Part shown: positions 14,351 through 22,394 of the stretch, one piece after another | How positions within the stretch are numbered: position 1 is the first letter of the stretch | Layout: the number at the start of each line of letters is the position of its first letter | Assembly (NCBI GenBank): GCA_964448935.1 | Contig: CAYVBE010000034.1 | Location: 1-27,233 of the forward strand | DNA length: 27,233 nt | Source of the DNA: CAYVBE01 sp964448935 | GTDB lineage: Bacteria > Planctomycetota > Brocadiia > SM23-32 | Direction: 5' to 3' | The notes under the pieces: generated by a model | What the model was told of the DNA's origin: nothing | What the model saw: only the letters and a program-made list of their open reading frames with translations | The model's database searches: none | Position numbers and translations under genes: made by a program

Positions 14351-16183
14351 GTGGGCAATCTGACCTTCGACATCTTGGTGGTCGGCGCGGGACACGCCGG
14401 GTGCGAGGCCGCCCTGGCGGCGGCGCGCATGGGCGCCCGGACCGCCCTGCTGACCATCAGCCTCGACTCGATAGCCCGTATGAGCTGCAACCCGGCCATC
14501 GGCGGGCTGGCCAAGGGCCAGCTCGTGCGCGAGATAGACGCCCTGGGCGGGGAGATGGGGAAGGTCATTGACGCCACGGGCATACAGTTCCGCATGATCA
14601 ACACGGGCAAGGGCCCGGCCATGCACAGCCCCCGCGCCCAGGCGGACAAGAACGCATACCACATGGAGATGAAGCGCCGGCTGGAGGCCCAGCCGGGACT
14701 GCTGCTCCGGCAGGCGCTCGTCACATCTATCATCGTGGAGGACGACCGGGTTCGGGGCGTTCGCACCCAAAGCGGTCACGATTACACAGCGGACGCCGTC
14801 ATCCTGACCACGGGCACTTTCCTGAACGGGCTGCTGCACTTCGGCCCGGCCAAGGTGCCCGGCGGCCGGGTGGGCGAGCCACCCGCTAACGATCTGTCCG
14901 AAAGCCTGCGACAGGCGGGACTGGAGGTCAGCCGGCTCAAGACGGATACCCCCCCGCGGGTCAACGGGCGAACGGTGCGCCGGGATGCACTGGAGACCCA
15001 GCCCGGAGACCCCGATCCCCGCCCCTTCAGCTTCTCCACGGAGCGCATCCAACGGGAGCAGGTTCCGTGCTACATGACCCACACCAACCCGCGGACCCAC
15101 GAGATCATCCGTGCCGCGCTGGACCGCGCCCCGCTCTACGACGGCCAGATCAAGGCCGGCCTCGGCCCGCGCTACTGCCCTTCCATCGAGATCAAGGTGC
15201 GGCGCTTCCCCGACAAAGACCGGCACCTGCTCTTCCTGGAACCGGAGGGGCGGAACACGCTCGAGGTCTACTGCAACGGACTGTTCACCAGCCTGCCGCG
15301 CGACGTTCAGGAGGAGATGGTGCACAGCATCGAGGGGCTGGAGGAGGCCCAGATCGTCCGCTACGGCTACGCGGTGGAATACGATTGGGTGCCGCCCACG
15401 CAGCTCAGGCCGAACCTGGAGACCAAGCGAATTGAGGGCCTCTATCACGCCGGCCAGATCAACGGAACCAGCGGCTACGAGGAGGCGGCCGGACAGGGAA
15501 TCATGGCCGGCATAAACGCCGCCCGGAAACTCCGGGGGGAGGAGCCGCTCGTCCTCGGCCGGGACGAGGCCTACATCGGCGTCCTGATAGACGACCTGGT
15601 GACCAAAGGCACCGACGAGCCCTACCGCATGTTCACCTCGCTGGCCGAATACCGGCTGCTGCTGCGGCAGGACAACGCCGACCGCCGCCTGATGAAATAC
15701 GGTCACGCCAATGGCCTGATACCCGATGCGATGTGGGAGCGGCTGCGGCAGAAGCAAGAGACCATAAAGCGAACCATTGAGTATCTGCGCGACACCTGGC
15801 ACGAGGGCAAAACGCTGGCCCGGATACTCAAACGTCCCGAGATGGACCTGGGCGCGCTGGCGGAGCTTGACCCGCATGTTGACCAACTGGCCGGCGACCC
15901 CGCCACACGCGAGCAGGTGGAGATCGAGGTGAAGTACGAGGGGTACATCAAGCGCCAGCTCGAACAGATTGAGCGTTTCCGTCGCAACGAAGACCGGAAG
16001 ATTCCGGAATGGCTGGACTACCGGGCCATCCCCGAACTGCGCGGCGAGGCCAAGGAGAAACTGGCGGACATACAGCCGGAGTCCCTGGGACAGGCGTCCC
16101 GTATAAGCGGCATCTCGCCGGCGGACGTCTCGATACTGATGGTTTACATGGAAGGCCGCCGGCGCCTGCAGGAGGCCACATGA
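14351..16183 (+). CDS. mnmG: tRNA uridine-5-carboxymethylaminomethyl modification enzyme MnmG
   Basis: With MnmE, this FAD protein installs the carboxymethylaminomethyl group on wobble uridine 34 of several tRNAs. The product is 610 residues, in line with the family (about 620). GAGHAG at 12-17 is the FAD-binding loop. RMSCNPAIGGLAKG and GPRYCPSIE contain the two conserved cysteines, the second being C276. IEGLYHAGQINGTSGYEEAAGQG and the C-terminal helical domain ending in the MnmE-binding region are present. The chosen start is GTG 14351, directly before the first beta strand; GAGAGAGG lies about ten bases upstream. The open frame continues 117 codons further upstream but without family similarity and across the preceding gene. 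The stop overlaps the next start by four bases (ATGA), coupling the two. Confidence 0.97.
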   Translation: MGNLTFDILVVGAGHAGCEAALAAARMGARTALLTISLDSIARMSCNPAIGGLAKGQLVREIDALGGEMGKVIDATGIQFRMINTGKGPAMHSPRAQADKNAYHMEMKRRLEAQPGLLLRQALVTSIIVEDDRVRGVRTQSGHDYTADAVILTTGTFLNGLLHFGPAKVPGGRVGEPPANDLSESLRQAGLEVSRLKTDTPPRVNGRTVRRDALETQPGDPDPRPFSFSTERIQREQVPCYMTHTNPRTHEIIRAALDRAPLYDGQIKAGLGPRYCPSIEIKVRRFPDKDRHLLFLEPEGRNTLEVYCNGLFTSLPRDVQEEMVHSIEGLEEAQIVRYGYAVEYDWVPPTQLRPNLETKRIEGLYHAGQINGTSGYEEAAGQGIMAGINAARKLRGEEPLVLGRDEAYIGVLIDDLVTKGTDEPYRMFTSLAEYRLLLRQDNADRRLMKYGHANGLIPDAMWERLRQKQETIKRTIEYLRDTWHEGKTLARILKRPEMDLGALAELDPHVDQLAGDPATREQVEIEVKYEGYIKRQLEQIERFRRNEDRKIPEWLDYRAIPELRGEAKEKLADIQPESLGQASRISGISPADVSILMVYMEGRRRLQEAT

Positions 16184-17203
16184 AATTCCCTCCCGGCAAG
16201 CTGGCTTTTGACCTGCTGGCCGAACTGTTGTCCGAGAACACCATCCGGGACGACCGTGTGATCGTCGGGCCGGGTATCGGGCGGGACGTCTGCGCCATCC
16301 GTATGGACGAGAGCTACCTGATCGCCAAGACCGATCCCATCACTTTCGCCTCCGATCGCGTCGGCTGGTACGTGGTGCACGTCAACGCCAACGACATCGC
16401 CACGGTGGGCGCGCGGCCGCGGTGGTTCCTGCTGACCGCCCTGCTGCCGGCGGACGGCACGGACGAGGCCCTGGTCCGCGAGATATGGGACGACGTGCGC
16501 GGCGCCCTGGAGGACATCCGCTGCGAACTATGCGGCGGACACACCGAGGTCACCCCGGGCCTGGATAGAGCGGTGCTGGTCGGCCAGATGCTGGGCGAGG
16601 TACCGGCGGACCGATTCGTGGACAAGCGGGACATCCGCCCCGGCGACGTCGTACTGCTCACCAAGGGCGTGCCGGTCGAGGGGACGGCCATCATGGCCCG
16701 CGAGTGCGCCGACCGGCTGGCAGGCGTCGTCTCGGAATCCGACCTGGCACGGGCGCGGGAGTTCCTGGACGATCCGGGGATCAGCGTCGTGGAGGAGGCC
16801 ATCATTGCCTGCCAGGCCGGCGAGGTACACGGCATGCACGATCCCACCGAGGGCGGCGTGGCCACCGCACTGTGGGAACTGGCGCAGGCGGCGGACTGCG
16901 GCCTGCGCGTGCGGCGCGAGGATATCCCCATCCTGGCGCCCGGAGGCGCCTTCTGCAACCACCTCGACCTCGACCCTCTGGGAACCATTGCCAGCGGAGC
17001 GATGCTCATCTGCGCGCCNNNNNNNNNNCGCGCCCGAAAGCGACACCGCACGCATCGCGGCAGCCGTGCGTGACGCCGACATCCGCTGCACCCCGATCGG
17101 CGAGGTCACCGACCGCTCGGAGGGCGTGGTGCTGGTCGGCCCGGACGGCGAGAAACCCATGCCCAGATTCGACCAGGACGAGATCACGCGTCTGTTCGCC
17201 TGA
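16180..17203 (+). CDS. HypE/AIR-synthase-like ATP-binding protein (interrupted by an assembly gap)
   Basis: A PurM/HypE/SelD/ThiL-superfamily protein. The N-terminal half begins MKFPPGKLAFDLL and carries GPGIGRDVCAI and KTDPITFA for ATP and metal binding. HVNANDIATVGARPRWFLLT and ELCGGHTEVTPGL follow, all HypE-like. The C-terminal half has MHDPTEGGVATALWEL and ends with IGEVTDRSEGVVLV. Hydrogenase-maturation HypE ends in a PRxC carbamoyl-carrying cysteine; here the end is MPRFDQDEITRLFA, so classical HypE activity is unlikely. Ten Ns at 17019-17028 split the gene and leave the two halves in different frames. The bases cgcgcc occur on both sides, and merging them gives LICAPESDTARI in frame and a normal 335-residue protein. 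The gene is therefore intact in the organism. Start ATG 16180 overlaps the mnmG stop by four bases. Substrate unknown. Confidence 0.8.
17019..17028. other. Scaffold gap (10 Ns), probably a false gap
   Basis: Ten Ns separate ...ctgcgcgcc from cgcgcccgaaag.... The six bases cgcgcc end one side and begin the other. Removing the Ns and one copy restores the reading frame of the surrounding gene without missing residues. This suggests two contigs that overlap by six bases were joined with a fixed-length filler. Confidence 0.9.
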
Positions 17204-17212
17204 CTCACCCGT

Positions 17213-17241
17213 TTGCGCGGGCCCGAGGCGATCAGTATCAT
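17213..17241 (+). promoter_or_regulatory. Candidate promoter of the TPR lipoprotein gene
   Basis: TTGCGC (17213-17218), 17 bases, TATCAT (17236-17241), the latter five of six consensus bases. Predicted start near 17248 leaves a 30-base leader holding GGAGAGG before the ATG at 17278. Confidence 0.45.
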
Positions 17242-17277
17242 GGGGCAGATCAACCGGAGCAAACGGAGAGGTAAACG

Positions 17278-18138
17278 ATGACTGGCAGAACTTCGAAGGG
17301 CCTGGGGCTGCTCGTGCTGTTTTTCTGTCTGACGCTGCCCGCCTGCGACGGCGGAACGAAGGAGACGATTGCGCAGTTGGAGCAAGAGGTCAACCAGTGG
17401 CGCGCGAAGTACGAGTCACTGGCCGAGAGCACCGACGAATTGCAGGAGGAGATCAATGAGCTCCAGGCCGAGAAGGATGAACTACAGGAGAAAGCCGGGC
17501 GCGTGGAGGGTCTGACCGAAGGTCTGGACGAAAAGTCAAACCGGGTGGAGGAACTGGAGCAGAGCGTGTCGGACCTCCAGGCGCAGGTCGAGAATCTGAA
17601 GGAAGCCGGCCAGGCATCGCCACTGCCTGTCGAGAGGGTGCGGGACAGGCTGACGGTGCTCGGGGCGGACCTGTTCCAGCTGGGCAACTACAACGCCGCG
17701 TTACCCGTCCTGGCCAGCGCGCACGATCTGGGCAAGAACGCCCCGGACCTGCTGTACCGGATGGCCTACTGCCAGGCAGAGTTCGGCGAGACGCGGCAGG
17801 CCGCCGACTACTACCGGCAGTGCTACGAGGCCCTGCAGAAGCAGGAACAGCCGGACGCCGCCTTGCTCACAAAGTGCCTGAGCAACTGGGGCGTCGTGCT
17901 GGCCGCCTCCGGCCAGTTCGAGAAGGCAGTCGAGAAATACACCGAGGCGATCCAGGCGGACGAGACGTTCGCCCCGGCTTACTTCAACCTCGGCCTGATC
18001 TACGCCGACAAACTCCAGCAGCCCGAGAAAGCCGTGGAAGCTTTCCGCAAGCACGTCGCCCACGGGGGAGACCGCCTGGTGTCCGCCAAGAGGCAGATCG
18101 AGTCGCTGCTGGCCGACATGCCGGAGGAATCCGAGTAG
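17278..18138 (+). CDS. Coiled-coil and TPR lipoprotein
   Basis: A 286-residue lipoprotein. A hydrophobic signal (LGLLVLFFCL) ends in the lipobox LPAC, so Cys23 should be lipidated; Asp24 at +2 would favour inner-membrane retention by the E. coli rule, which may not apply in this lineage. Residues 27-110 are a heptad coiled coil rich in Glu, Leu and Gln (LQEEINELQAEKDELQEK). Residues about 120-275 hold TPR repeats, for example QFEKAVEKYTEAIQADETFA and PAYFNLGLIYADKLQQPEKA, with the family pattern of small and large residues. It is likely an envelope scaffold for protein contacts; the partner is unknown. The layout recalls YbgF/CpoB-type cell-division factors (coiled coil then TPR), but no Pal/Tol genes are nearby, so that name is not used. 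It ends eight bases before the convergent sulfatase stop. Confidence 0.85.
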   Translation: MTGRTSKGLGLLVLFFCLTLPACDGGTKETIAQLEQEVNQWRAKYESLAESTDELQEEINELQAEKDELQEKAGRVEGLTEGLDEKSNRVEELEQSVSDLQAQVENLKEAGQASPLPVERVRDRLTVLGADLFQLGNYNAALPVLASAHDLGKNAPDLLYRMAYCQAEFGETRQAADYYRQCYEALQKQEQPDAALLTKCLSNWGVVLAASGQFEKAVEKYTEAIQADETFAPAYFNLGLIYADKLQQPEKAVEAFRKHVAHGGDRLVSAKRQIESLLADMPEESE

Positions 18139-18146
18139 CGCGGCTC

Positions 18147-19676
18147 TCACCAGGGTGCTATCCGCCCCACCACCGGCGAACGGTGTCTGAGCAGCGCCTC
18201 CTTCACCACGTCCCGCATATCCCTTCGCCTCTGCGCGTGCGCGGGTTCACCGACCAGGTTCCGGCACTCCCCCGGATCGCTCTCGTGATCGTACAGCTCA
18301 TCTCGTTCCGCCTGTGGATAGACGGTATAGCGGTATCGGGGCCCATAGACGGTGTAATTGGTGGTCTCGGGGGTGCCCAGGCTGCAGTAAGCAAAAGCGC
18401 GATGGTCGGCGGCTGACGTCGTCTGAAACACATCCCTTCCATGCACCAGTTCCGGCACCGGAACGCCGGCCTGCGTCAATACCGTTGGCAGCACGTCGCA
18501 GTTGCTCATCGGCACGTCCACCCGCTCCGGCTGGTCGTCTACCCAGGGCACGCACAGCACACACGGCACGTGCAGCAGCGAGTGCGCGGCGCCCACGCCT
18601 TTCCGCAGGTAATTGTGGTCGCCCAGGAAGTCCCCGTGGTCGCTGGTGAAGGCGATGAGCGTGTTCTGCCACATGCCGCGGTCCTGCAACGCCTGGCAGA
18701 TGTGCCCCACGGCCCGGTCTATCTGGTAGAGCTGGGCGAGCGTGTAACGGCGGATGGTCCGCTTCTGCTCGTCCGTGAAGTGGGCGATGCTTCCGCCGGC
18801 GCTGCCGAAGACGTAGTCCCGCAACCCCATCCCCTCGGGGTCCATCCGATCCAGCACGTCGCTGTTCTGAACGACCTCCAGCGCCTCCCGTGTCGGCTGC
18901 CAGGGATGATGGGGATCGGGAAACCCGACGAAAGCCATGAAGGGGCGGCCGTCGCCCGCCGTCCGCTCCAGGTACTCGGCGAAGCGCCGCCCCAGCCACG
19001 TCGTCGGGTGCAGGTCCAGCGGCACGTCGGCGGGATACAGGTCACGCAGTCCCGGTATCACCTCATCGGGATCCGACTCGGCAGCGCGGCCAAAGACCTC
19101 CGGGTGGTTCTCCCGCAGCCACAGCCGGTAGTGACCCTGGCTGAGCTGTCCGTGAGTGAAGGCCATGTCGGCATACTGGAATCCGTAGTACGACCCGTGC
19201 CAGTCCCGGAGTTCCTCCGGGCTCTCCTGCCACCACAACTGCGACTCGTGATAGCCGTGAACGGGGGGCGAGAAGAACGGCGTCAGGTGCATCTTCCCGA
19301 AACAGGCTGTCCGATAGCCGTGCTCCGCGCACATGTCCGCGATGGTGGGCCGTTCGATGACCGTCCCCTCACCGTGGCGCACCCGGCTGAACTCGATATA
19401 CTCCCGGCGGTTCAGCAGCACGCCGTTGTCCCAGACGTCGTGCGCGGGCGGGTAAAGCCCCGTAAACAGCGAGGCGCGCGACGGCATGCAGACGGTATTA
19501 GCCACGATGTGCCGGGTGAAAACGGTTCCCTCACGGGCCAGCCCGTCAATATTGGGCGTCACCGCGTGCGGGTTGCCCGTGCAGCCCAGGCTGTCGTATC
19601 GCTGCTGGTCGGTGTGGATGATCAGGATGTTGCGTCCGCGCTCAGGCGCCGAGTTGCTCTGCCGGTCGGATGGCAT
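18147..19676 (-). CDS. Sulfatase (formylglycine-dependent), no signal peptide
   Basis: A 509-residue type I sulfatase that would remove sulfate esters from a carbohydrate or small molecule. The metal site begins with HTDQQR at 21-26. The modification signature is C63-M-P-S-R67 followed by ASLFTG, with the cysteine converted to formylglycine by a separate enzyme not seen here. SDHGDFLGDH (D346, H347) supplies further metal ligands, and LHVPCVLCVPWV and LYDHESDPGECRNL are typical C-terminal phrases. The ATG at 19674-19676 lies eight bases after GGGAG; a GTG five codons upstream overlaps that site and is rejected. There is no signal peptide, so either the enzyme is cytoplasmic or an export route is not evident. 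It is divergent from the PD40 cytochrome-like gene. The substrate cannot be named. Confidence 0.93.
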   Translation of the reverse strand: MPSDRQSNSAPERGRNILIIHTDQQRYDSLGCTGNPHAVTPNIDGLAREGTVFTRHIVANTVCMPSRASLFTGLYPPAHDVWDNGVLLNRREYIEFSRVRHGEGTVIERPTIADMCAEHGYRTACFGKMHLTPFFSPPVHGYHESQLWWQESPEELRDWHGSYYGFQYADMAFTHGQLSQGHYRLWLRENHPEVFGRAAESDPDEVIPGLRDLYPADVPLDLHPTTWLGRRFAEYLERTAGDGRPFMAFVGFPDPHHPWQPTREALEVVQNSDVLDRMDPEGMGLRDYVFGSAGGSIAHFTDEQKRTIRRYTLAQLYQIDRAVGHICQALQDRGMWQNTLIAFTSDHGDFLGDHNYLRKGVGAAHSLLHVPCVLCVPWVDDQPERVDVPMSNCDVLPTVLTQAGVPVPELVHGRDVFQTTSAADHRAFAYCSLGTPETTNYTVYGPRYRYTVYPQAERDELYDHESDPGECRNLVGEPAHAQRRRDMRDVVKEALLRHRSPVVGRIAPW

Positions 19677-19713
19677 GAAGATGGCTCCCACGTCTTACGG
19701 TAATGGAGGCGCA

Positions 19714-19743
19714 AGGATAGCAGGGACGGCCGCCGCCGCGCAA
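19714..19743 (-). promoter_or_regulatory. Candidate promoter of the sulfatase gene
   Basis: On the minus strand TTGCGC (19738-19743), 18 bases, TATCCT (19714-19719), with TGC directly before the -10 (extended element). The start would be near 19707, about 30 bases before the ATG. It sits back to back with the candidate promoter of the rightward gene at 19772-19800. Confidence 0.45.
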
Positions 19744-19771
19744 CAGAAGCGTGCGCTGCAGGGCATTTTAC

Positions 19772-19800
19772 TTGCCCGGCAGCTCCGATTCGCGTACCCT
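19772..19800 (+). promoter_or_regulatory. Candidate promoter of the PD40/CxxCH protein gene
   Basis: TTGCCC (19772-19777), 17 bases, TACCCT (19795-19800). The start would be near 19807, giving a leader of about 37 bases. The match is weak apart from the TTG, TA and T anchors. Confidence 0.3.
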
Positions 19801-19843
19801 GGCATGCATATCGGAGAGATGCCTGAACAGACGGAGGAATAGC

Positions 19844-22279
19844 GTGAAGCGCGCTGGAAGATTTCTTGTCGCAATTCTGCTGCTGTGCGTTGCATTTCTC
19901 GTCGCGGGGGCGCAGAAACCGGAGCCGGATTCGGGTGAAACCCCCGGCCTCCTGCAGGAGGCCCTCGAAGGCCCGCTCGCGGACGTCGAAGAGGTCCTCT
20001 TCGCGGTGCGCGGACCGGGGCGGGAATGGCACTTCTACGCCAACCACGGCTACGTCTGCCAGAATCCGAATGACAAGAAGTTCGGCGGCGGACCCGGCTT
20101 GCTCTGCGCCCTGAACCTGCGCACCGGAGAGGTGCGCGAGATATTCATGGACGGCGCAGGCGCCGTCCGAGACCCGGACGTGCACTACAGCGGCGAGAAG
20201 GTCCTGTTCTCCTACCGCAAGGGCGACAGCGAGTACTACAACCTCTACGAGATCAACACCGACGGCACCGGCCTGCGGCAGCTCACGCACGGCCCGTGGG
20301 ACGACATCGAGTGCTGCTACACGCCGGGCGGCGACATCGTCTTCATGTCCTCCCGCTGCAGGCGCTACGTGCCCTGCCTTCACACCCAGGTGGCGGTGCT
20401 CTATCGCTGCGACGCGGACGGCGCGAACATCCGGCAGCTCTCACCCAATGTCGAGACCGAGTGCACACCCGCCATGATGCCGGACGGCCGGGTTATCTAC
20501 ATGCGGTGGGAATACGTCAATCGCGGCGTCATGGAGTTCCACCACCTCTGGACCATGAACCCGGATGGCACTGGCCAGATGGTCTATTACGGCAACATGC
20601 ATGACCGCGGTTACGGCGATTTGCTGCACGATGTGCTGATGACCGAACCCCGCCCCGTTCCCGGCACGGACAAGGTCAGCGCCATATTCAGCGACAAGCA
20701 CGGCAAGAAGGAGCACGTGGGGCACGTCTTCATGGTGGACCAGAAGGCCGGTCCCGACGCGCTGGGACGCGTGCAGCGCGTCAGCCACGGCTTTCCGGGG
20801 GAACCGAACCCCAAACCCGGCGCCAAGCCGGACGAAGCGTGGCGCGATCCGTATCCCATGAGCGAGGACTGCTTCCTGGTCGCCAGCCACCAGAGCCTCT
20901 ACGTGATGGACGGAGAGGGCAGGTTCGAGGAGATATACCGGCTGCCCAGTTCGTTCGGTGGGGCCTGGCTGCACGAACCCCGCCCGTTGGTCTCGCGCGA
21001 ACGTGAGCCCGTCATCCCGCATCGCACCGACTGGTCTCAGACCACCGGCACAATGATGCTCAGCGAGGTGTACGAGGGGCGCAACATGGGCGATATCGAG
21101 CCGGGCAGTATCAAAGACCTGCTGGTGCTGGAGGTACTGCCGACGCCGGTGCACTTCGGCGCCAGCGCCGACCCCATCGGCGACAACAACTTCAAACGCA
21201 TCCTGGGTACGGTTCCGGTGGTGGAGGACGGCAGCGCGCACTTCGAGGTGCCGGCCCGGCGGGCGCTCTGCTTCCTGGCGCGCGATGCCGAGGGCCACAC
21301 GGTCAAGATCATGAACAGCTTTACCACGGCCCTGCCCGGCGAACAGGTGGGCTGTGTGGGCTGCCACGAGCCGCGCATCGAGGCCCCGCCTCCGGTTGAC
21401 CGCGCCATGCCCGTAGCCATGCAGCGCCCGCCCGCCCAGATTCGGCCATTCGACGATATACCCGACATCATTGATTTCAATCGCCACATTCAGCCGATCC
21501 TCGACAAGAACTGCGTGAAGTGCCACGACGGCACCAACGAGAAAGGCCCGAACCTGAACGGCGAGCGCTACTTCAACTACTCCAACAGCTATCGCGCGCT
21601 CACCAAACCGTGGCACGTCTCCGTGCGCGGCAGCAACCGGGACCCCTACGACGCCGGATCGGGCTCGAGCAAGCTCATCCAGATGCTGGAGAAGGGGCAC
21701 CAGGAAGTCGAGCTCTCGGAGATGGAGATGAAGACGCTGCGGCTCTGGGTTGACGCCGGTGGCACCTACGCCGGCACCTACGGCGCGCTCGGATGGCAGG
21801 TGGTCGAGAACGAGATGGACCGCTCGGTGCTTGAGAAGCGGTGCTATCGCTGCCATGTGAAGAAGACCCGACCGGGGCGCGAGCCACAGTGGCCCTTCGA
21901 GAAGCACTTCGGGCCCAACTTTAACATCACGGTGCCCGAGAACTCGGGTTTCCTGCGCATCCCGCTGGCCGAATCCGCCGGAGGGCGGGCCACCTCCCGA
22001 GACCCCGAGGAGTCCAAACGGTGGGCGCACTACATCGTCTTCGAGAGCAAGGACAATCCCGACTACCGGGCCCTGGTAGAGGACTTAAAGGACTACGTAG
22101 CCGCCCTGGAGGAGCAGCGCTGGTACGGCACGCCCGACTGGCAGCCCAACCGGCACTACATCCGCGAGATGAAGCGCTACGGCGTGCTCCCGGCCGATTT
22201 CGACCACGCCACGCAGGACGTTGACCCCTTCGCCCTGGACCGCAGGTACTTCGACCTCTTCTACCCGAAGGGCAGATGA
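19844..22279 (+). CDS. Exported PD40-propeller protein with three c-type heme motifs (hydrazine-synthase-alpha-like family)
   Basis: An 811-residue exported protein. GTG 19844 is four bases after GGAGGAA; the frame upstream is open but precedes that site. The signal peptide is KRAGRFLVAILLLCVAFLVAGA. Residues about 60-400 are PD40/TolB-like propeller blades: YEINTDGTGLRQLTHGPWDD, PGGDIVFMSSRC and RVIYMRWEYVNRGVMEFHHL. That wording is characteristic of planctomycete proteins carrying a hydrazine-synthase-alpha-like middle domain. Three covalent heme-c sites follow: CVGCH 504-508, CVKCH 557-561 (within the common phrase HIQPILDKNCVKCHDG) and CYRCH 667-671. It is presumably a periplasmic or surface redox or binding protein. 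Real hydrazine synthesis is not implied, since homologues are widespread in non-anammox bacteria and no partner subunits are present. It is followed at 115 bases by the beta-helix gene. Confidence 0.85.
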   Translation: MKRAGRFLVAILLLCVAFLVAGAQKPEPDSGETPGLLQEALEGPLADVEEVLFAVRGPGREWHFYANHGYVCQNPNDKKFGGGPGLLCALNLRTGEVREIFMDGAGAVRDPDVHYSGEKVLFSYRKGDSEYYNLYEINTDGTGLRQLTHGPWDDIECCYTPGGDIVFMSSRCRRYVPCLHTQVAVLYRCDADGANIRQLSPNVETECTPAMMPDGRVIYMRWEYVNRGVMEFHHLWTMNPDGTGQMVYYGNMHDRGYGDLLHDVLMTEPRPVPGTDKVSAIFSDKHGKKEHVGHVFMVDQKAGPDALGRVQRVSHGFPGEPNPKPGAKPDEAWRDPYPMSEDCFLVASHQSLYVMDGEGRFEEIYRLPSSFGGAWLHEPRPLVSREREPVIPHRTDWSQTTGTMMLSEVYEGRNMGDIEPGSIKDLLVLEVLPTPVHFGASADPIGDNNFKRILGTVPVVEDGSAHFEVPARRALCFLARDAEGHTVKIMNSFTTALPGEQVGCVGCHEPRIEAPPPVDRAMPVAMQRPPAQIRPFDDIPDIIDFNRHIQPILDKNCVKCHDGTNEKGPNLNGERYFNYSNSYRALTKPWHVSVRGSNRDPYDAGSGSSKLIQMLEKGHQEVELSEMEMKTLRLWVDAGGTYAGTYGALGWQVVENEMDRSVLEKRCYRCHVKKTRPGREPQWPFEKHFGPNFNITVPENSGFLRIPLAESAGGRATSRDPEESKRWAHYIVFESKDNPDYRALVEDLKDYVAALEEQRWYGTPDWQPNRHYIREMKRYGVLPADFDHATQDVDPFALDRRYFDLFYPKGR

Positions 22280-22291
22280 AGCGCCCCACCC

Positions 22292-22320
22292 TTGCGCACC
22301 GATCGCCTCCGGGATACCAT
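22292..22320 (+). promoter_or_regulatory. Candidate promoter of the beta-helix protein gene
   Basis: TTGCGC (22292-22297), 17 bases, TACCAT (22315-22320), four of six -10 bases. The start would be near 22327, leaving a leader of about 68 bases. The MFS gene downstream has no promoter of its own and would be co-transcribed. Confidence 0.45.
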
Positions 22321-22394
22321 CGGGACCTGCCCGGTTACGGGGAATCCCAGGTGAGAAACTGATACTCACACTGTCTTTTGTACGGAGAACGGCG

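Noticed and set aside
14108..15886. Long minus-strand frames opposite mnmG, and likewise opposite the hexulose-phosphate genes, the PD40 gene and the beta-helix gene
   Set aside because: Each lies antisense to a gene identified by strong motifs, has no ribosome site and has low-complexity composition.
16180..17203. Reading the HypE-like gene as a frameshifted pseudogene
   Set aside because: The frame break coincides exactly with ten Ns, and the six-base overlap of the flanks restores the frame.
19844..22279. Evidence for anammox (hydrazine synthesis)
   Set aside because: Only a family resemblance of one subunit is seen. No beta/gamma subunits or hydrazine dehydrogenase are in the window, and such proteins are common in heterotrophic planctomycetes.
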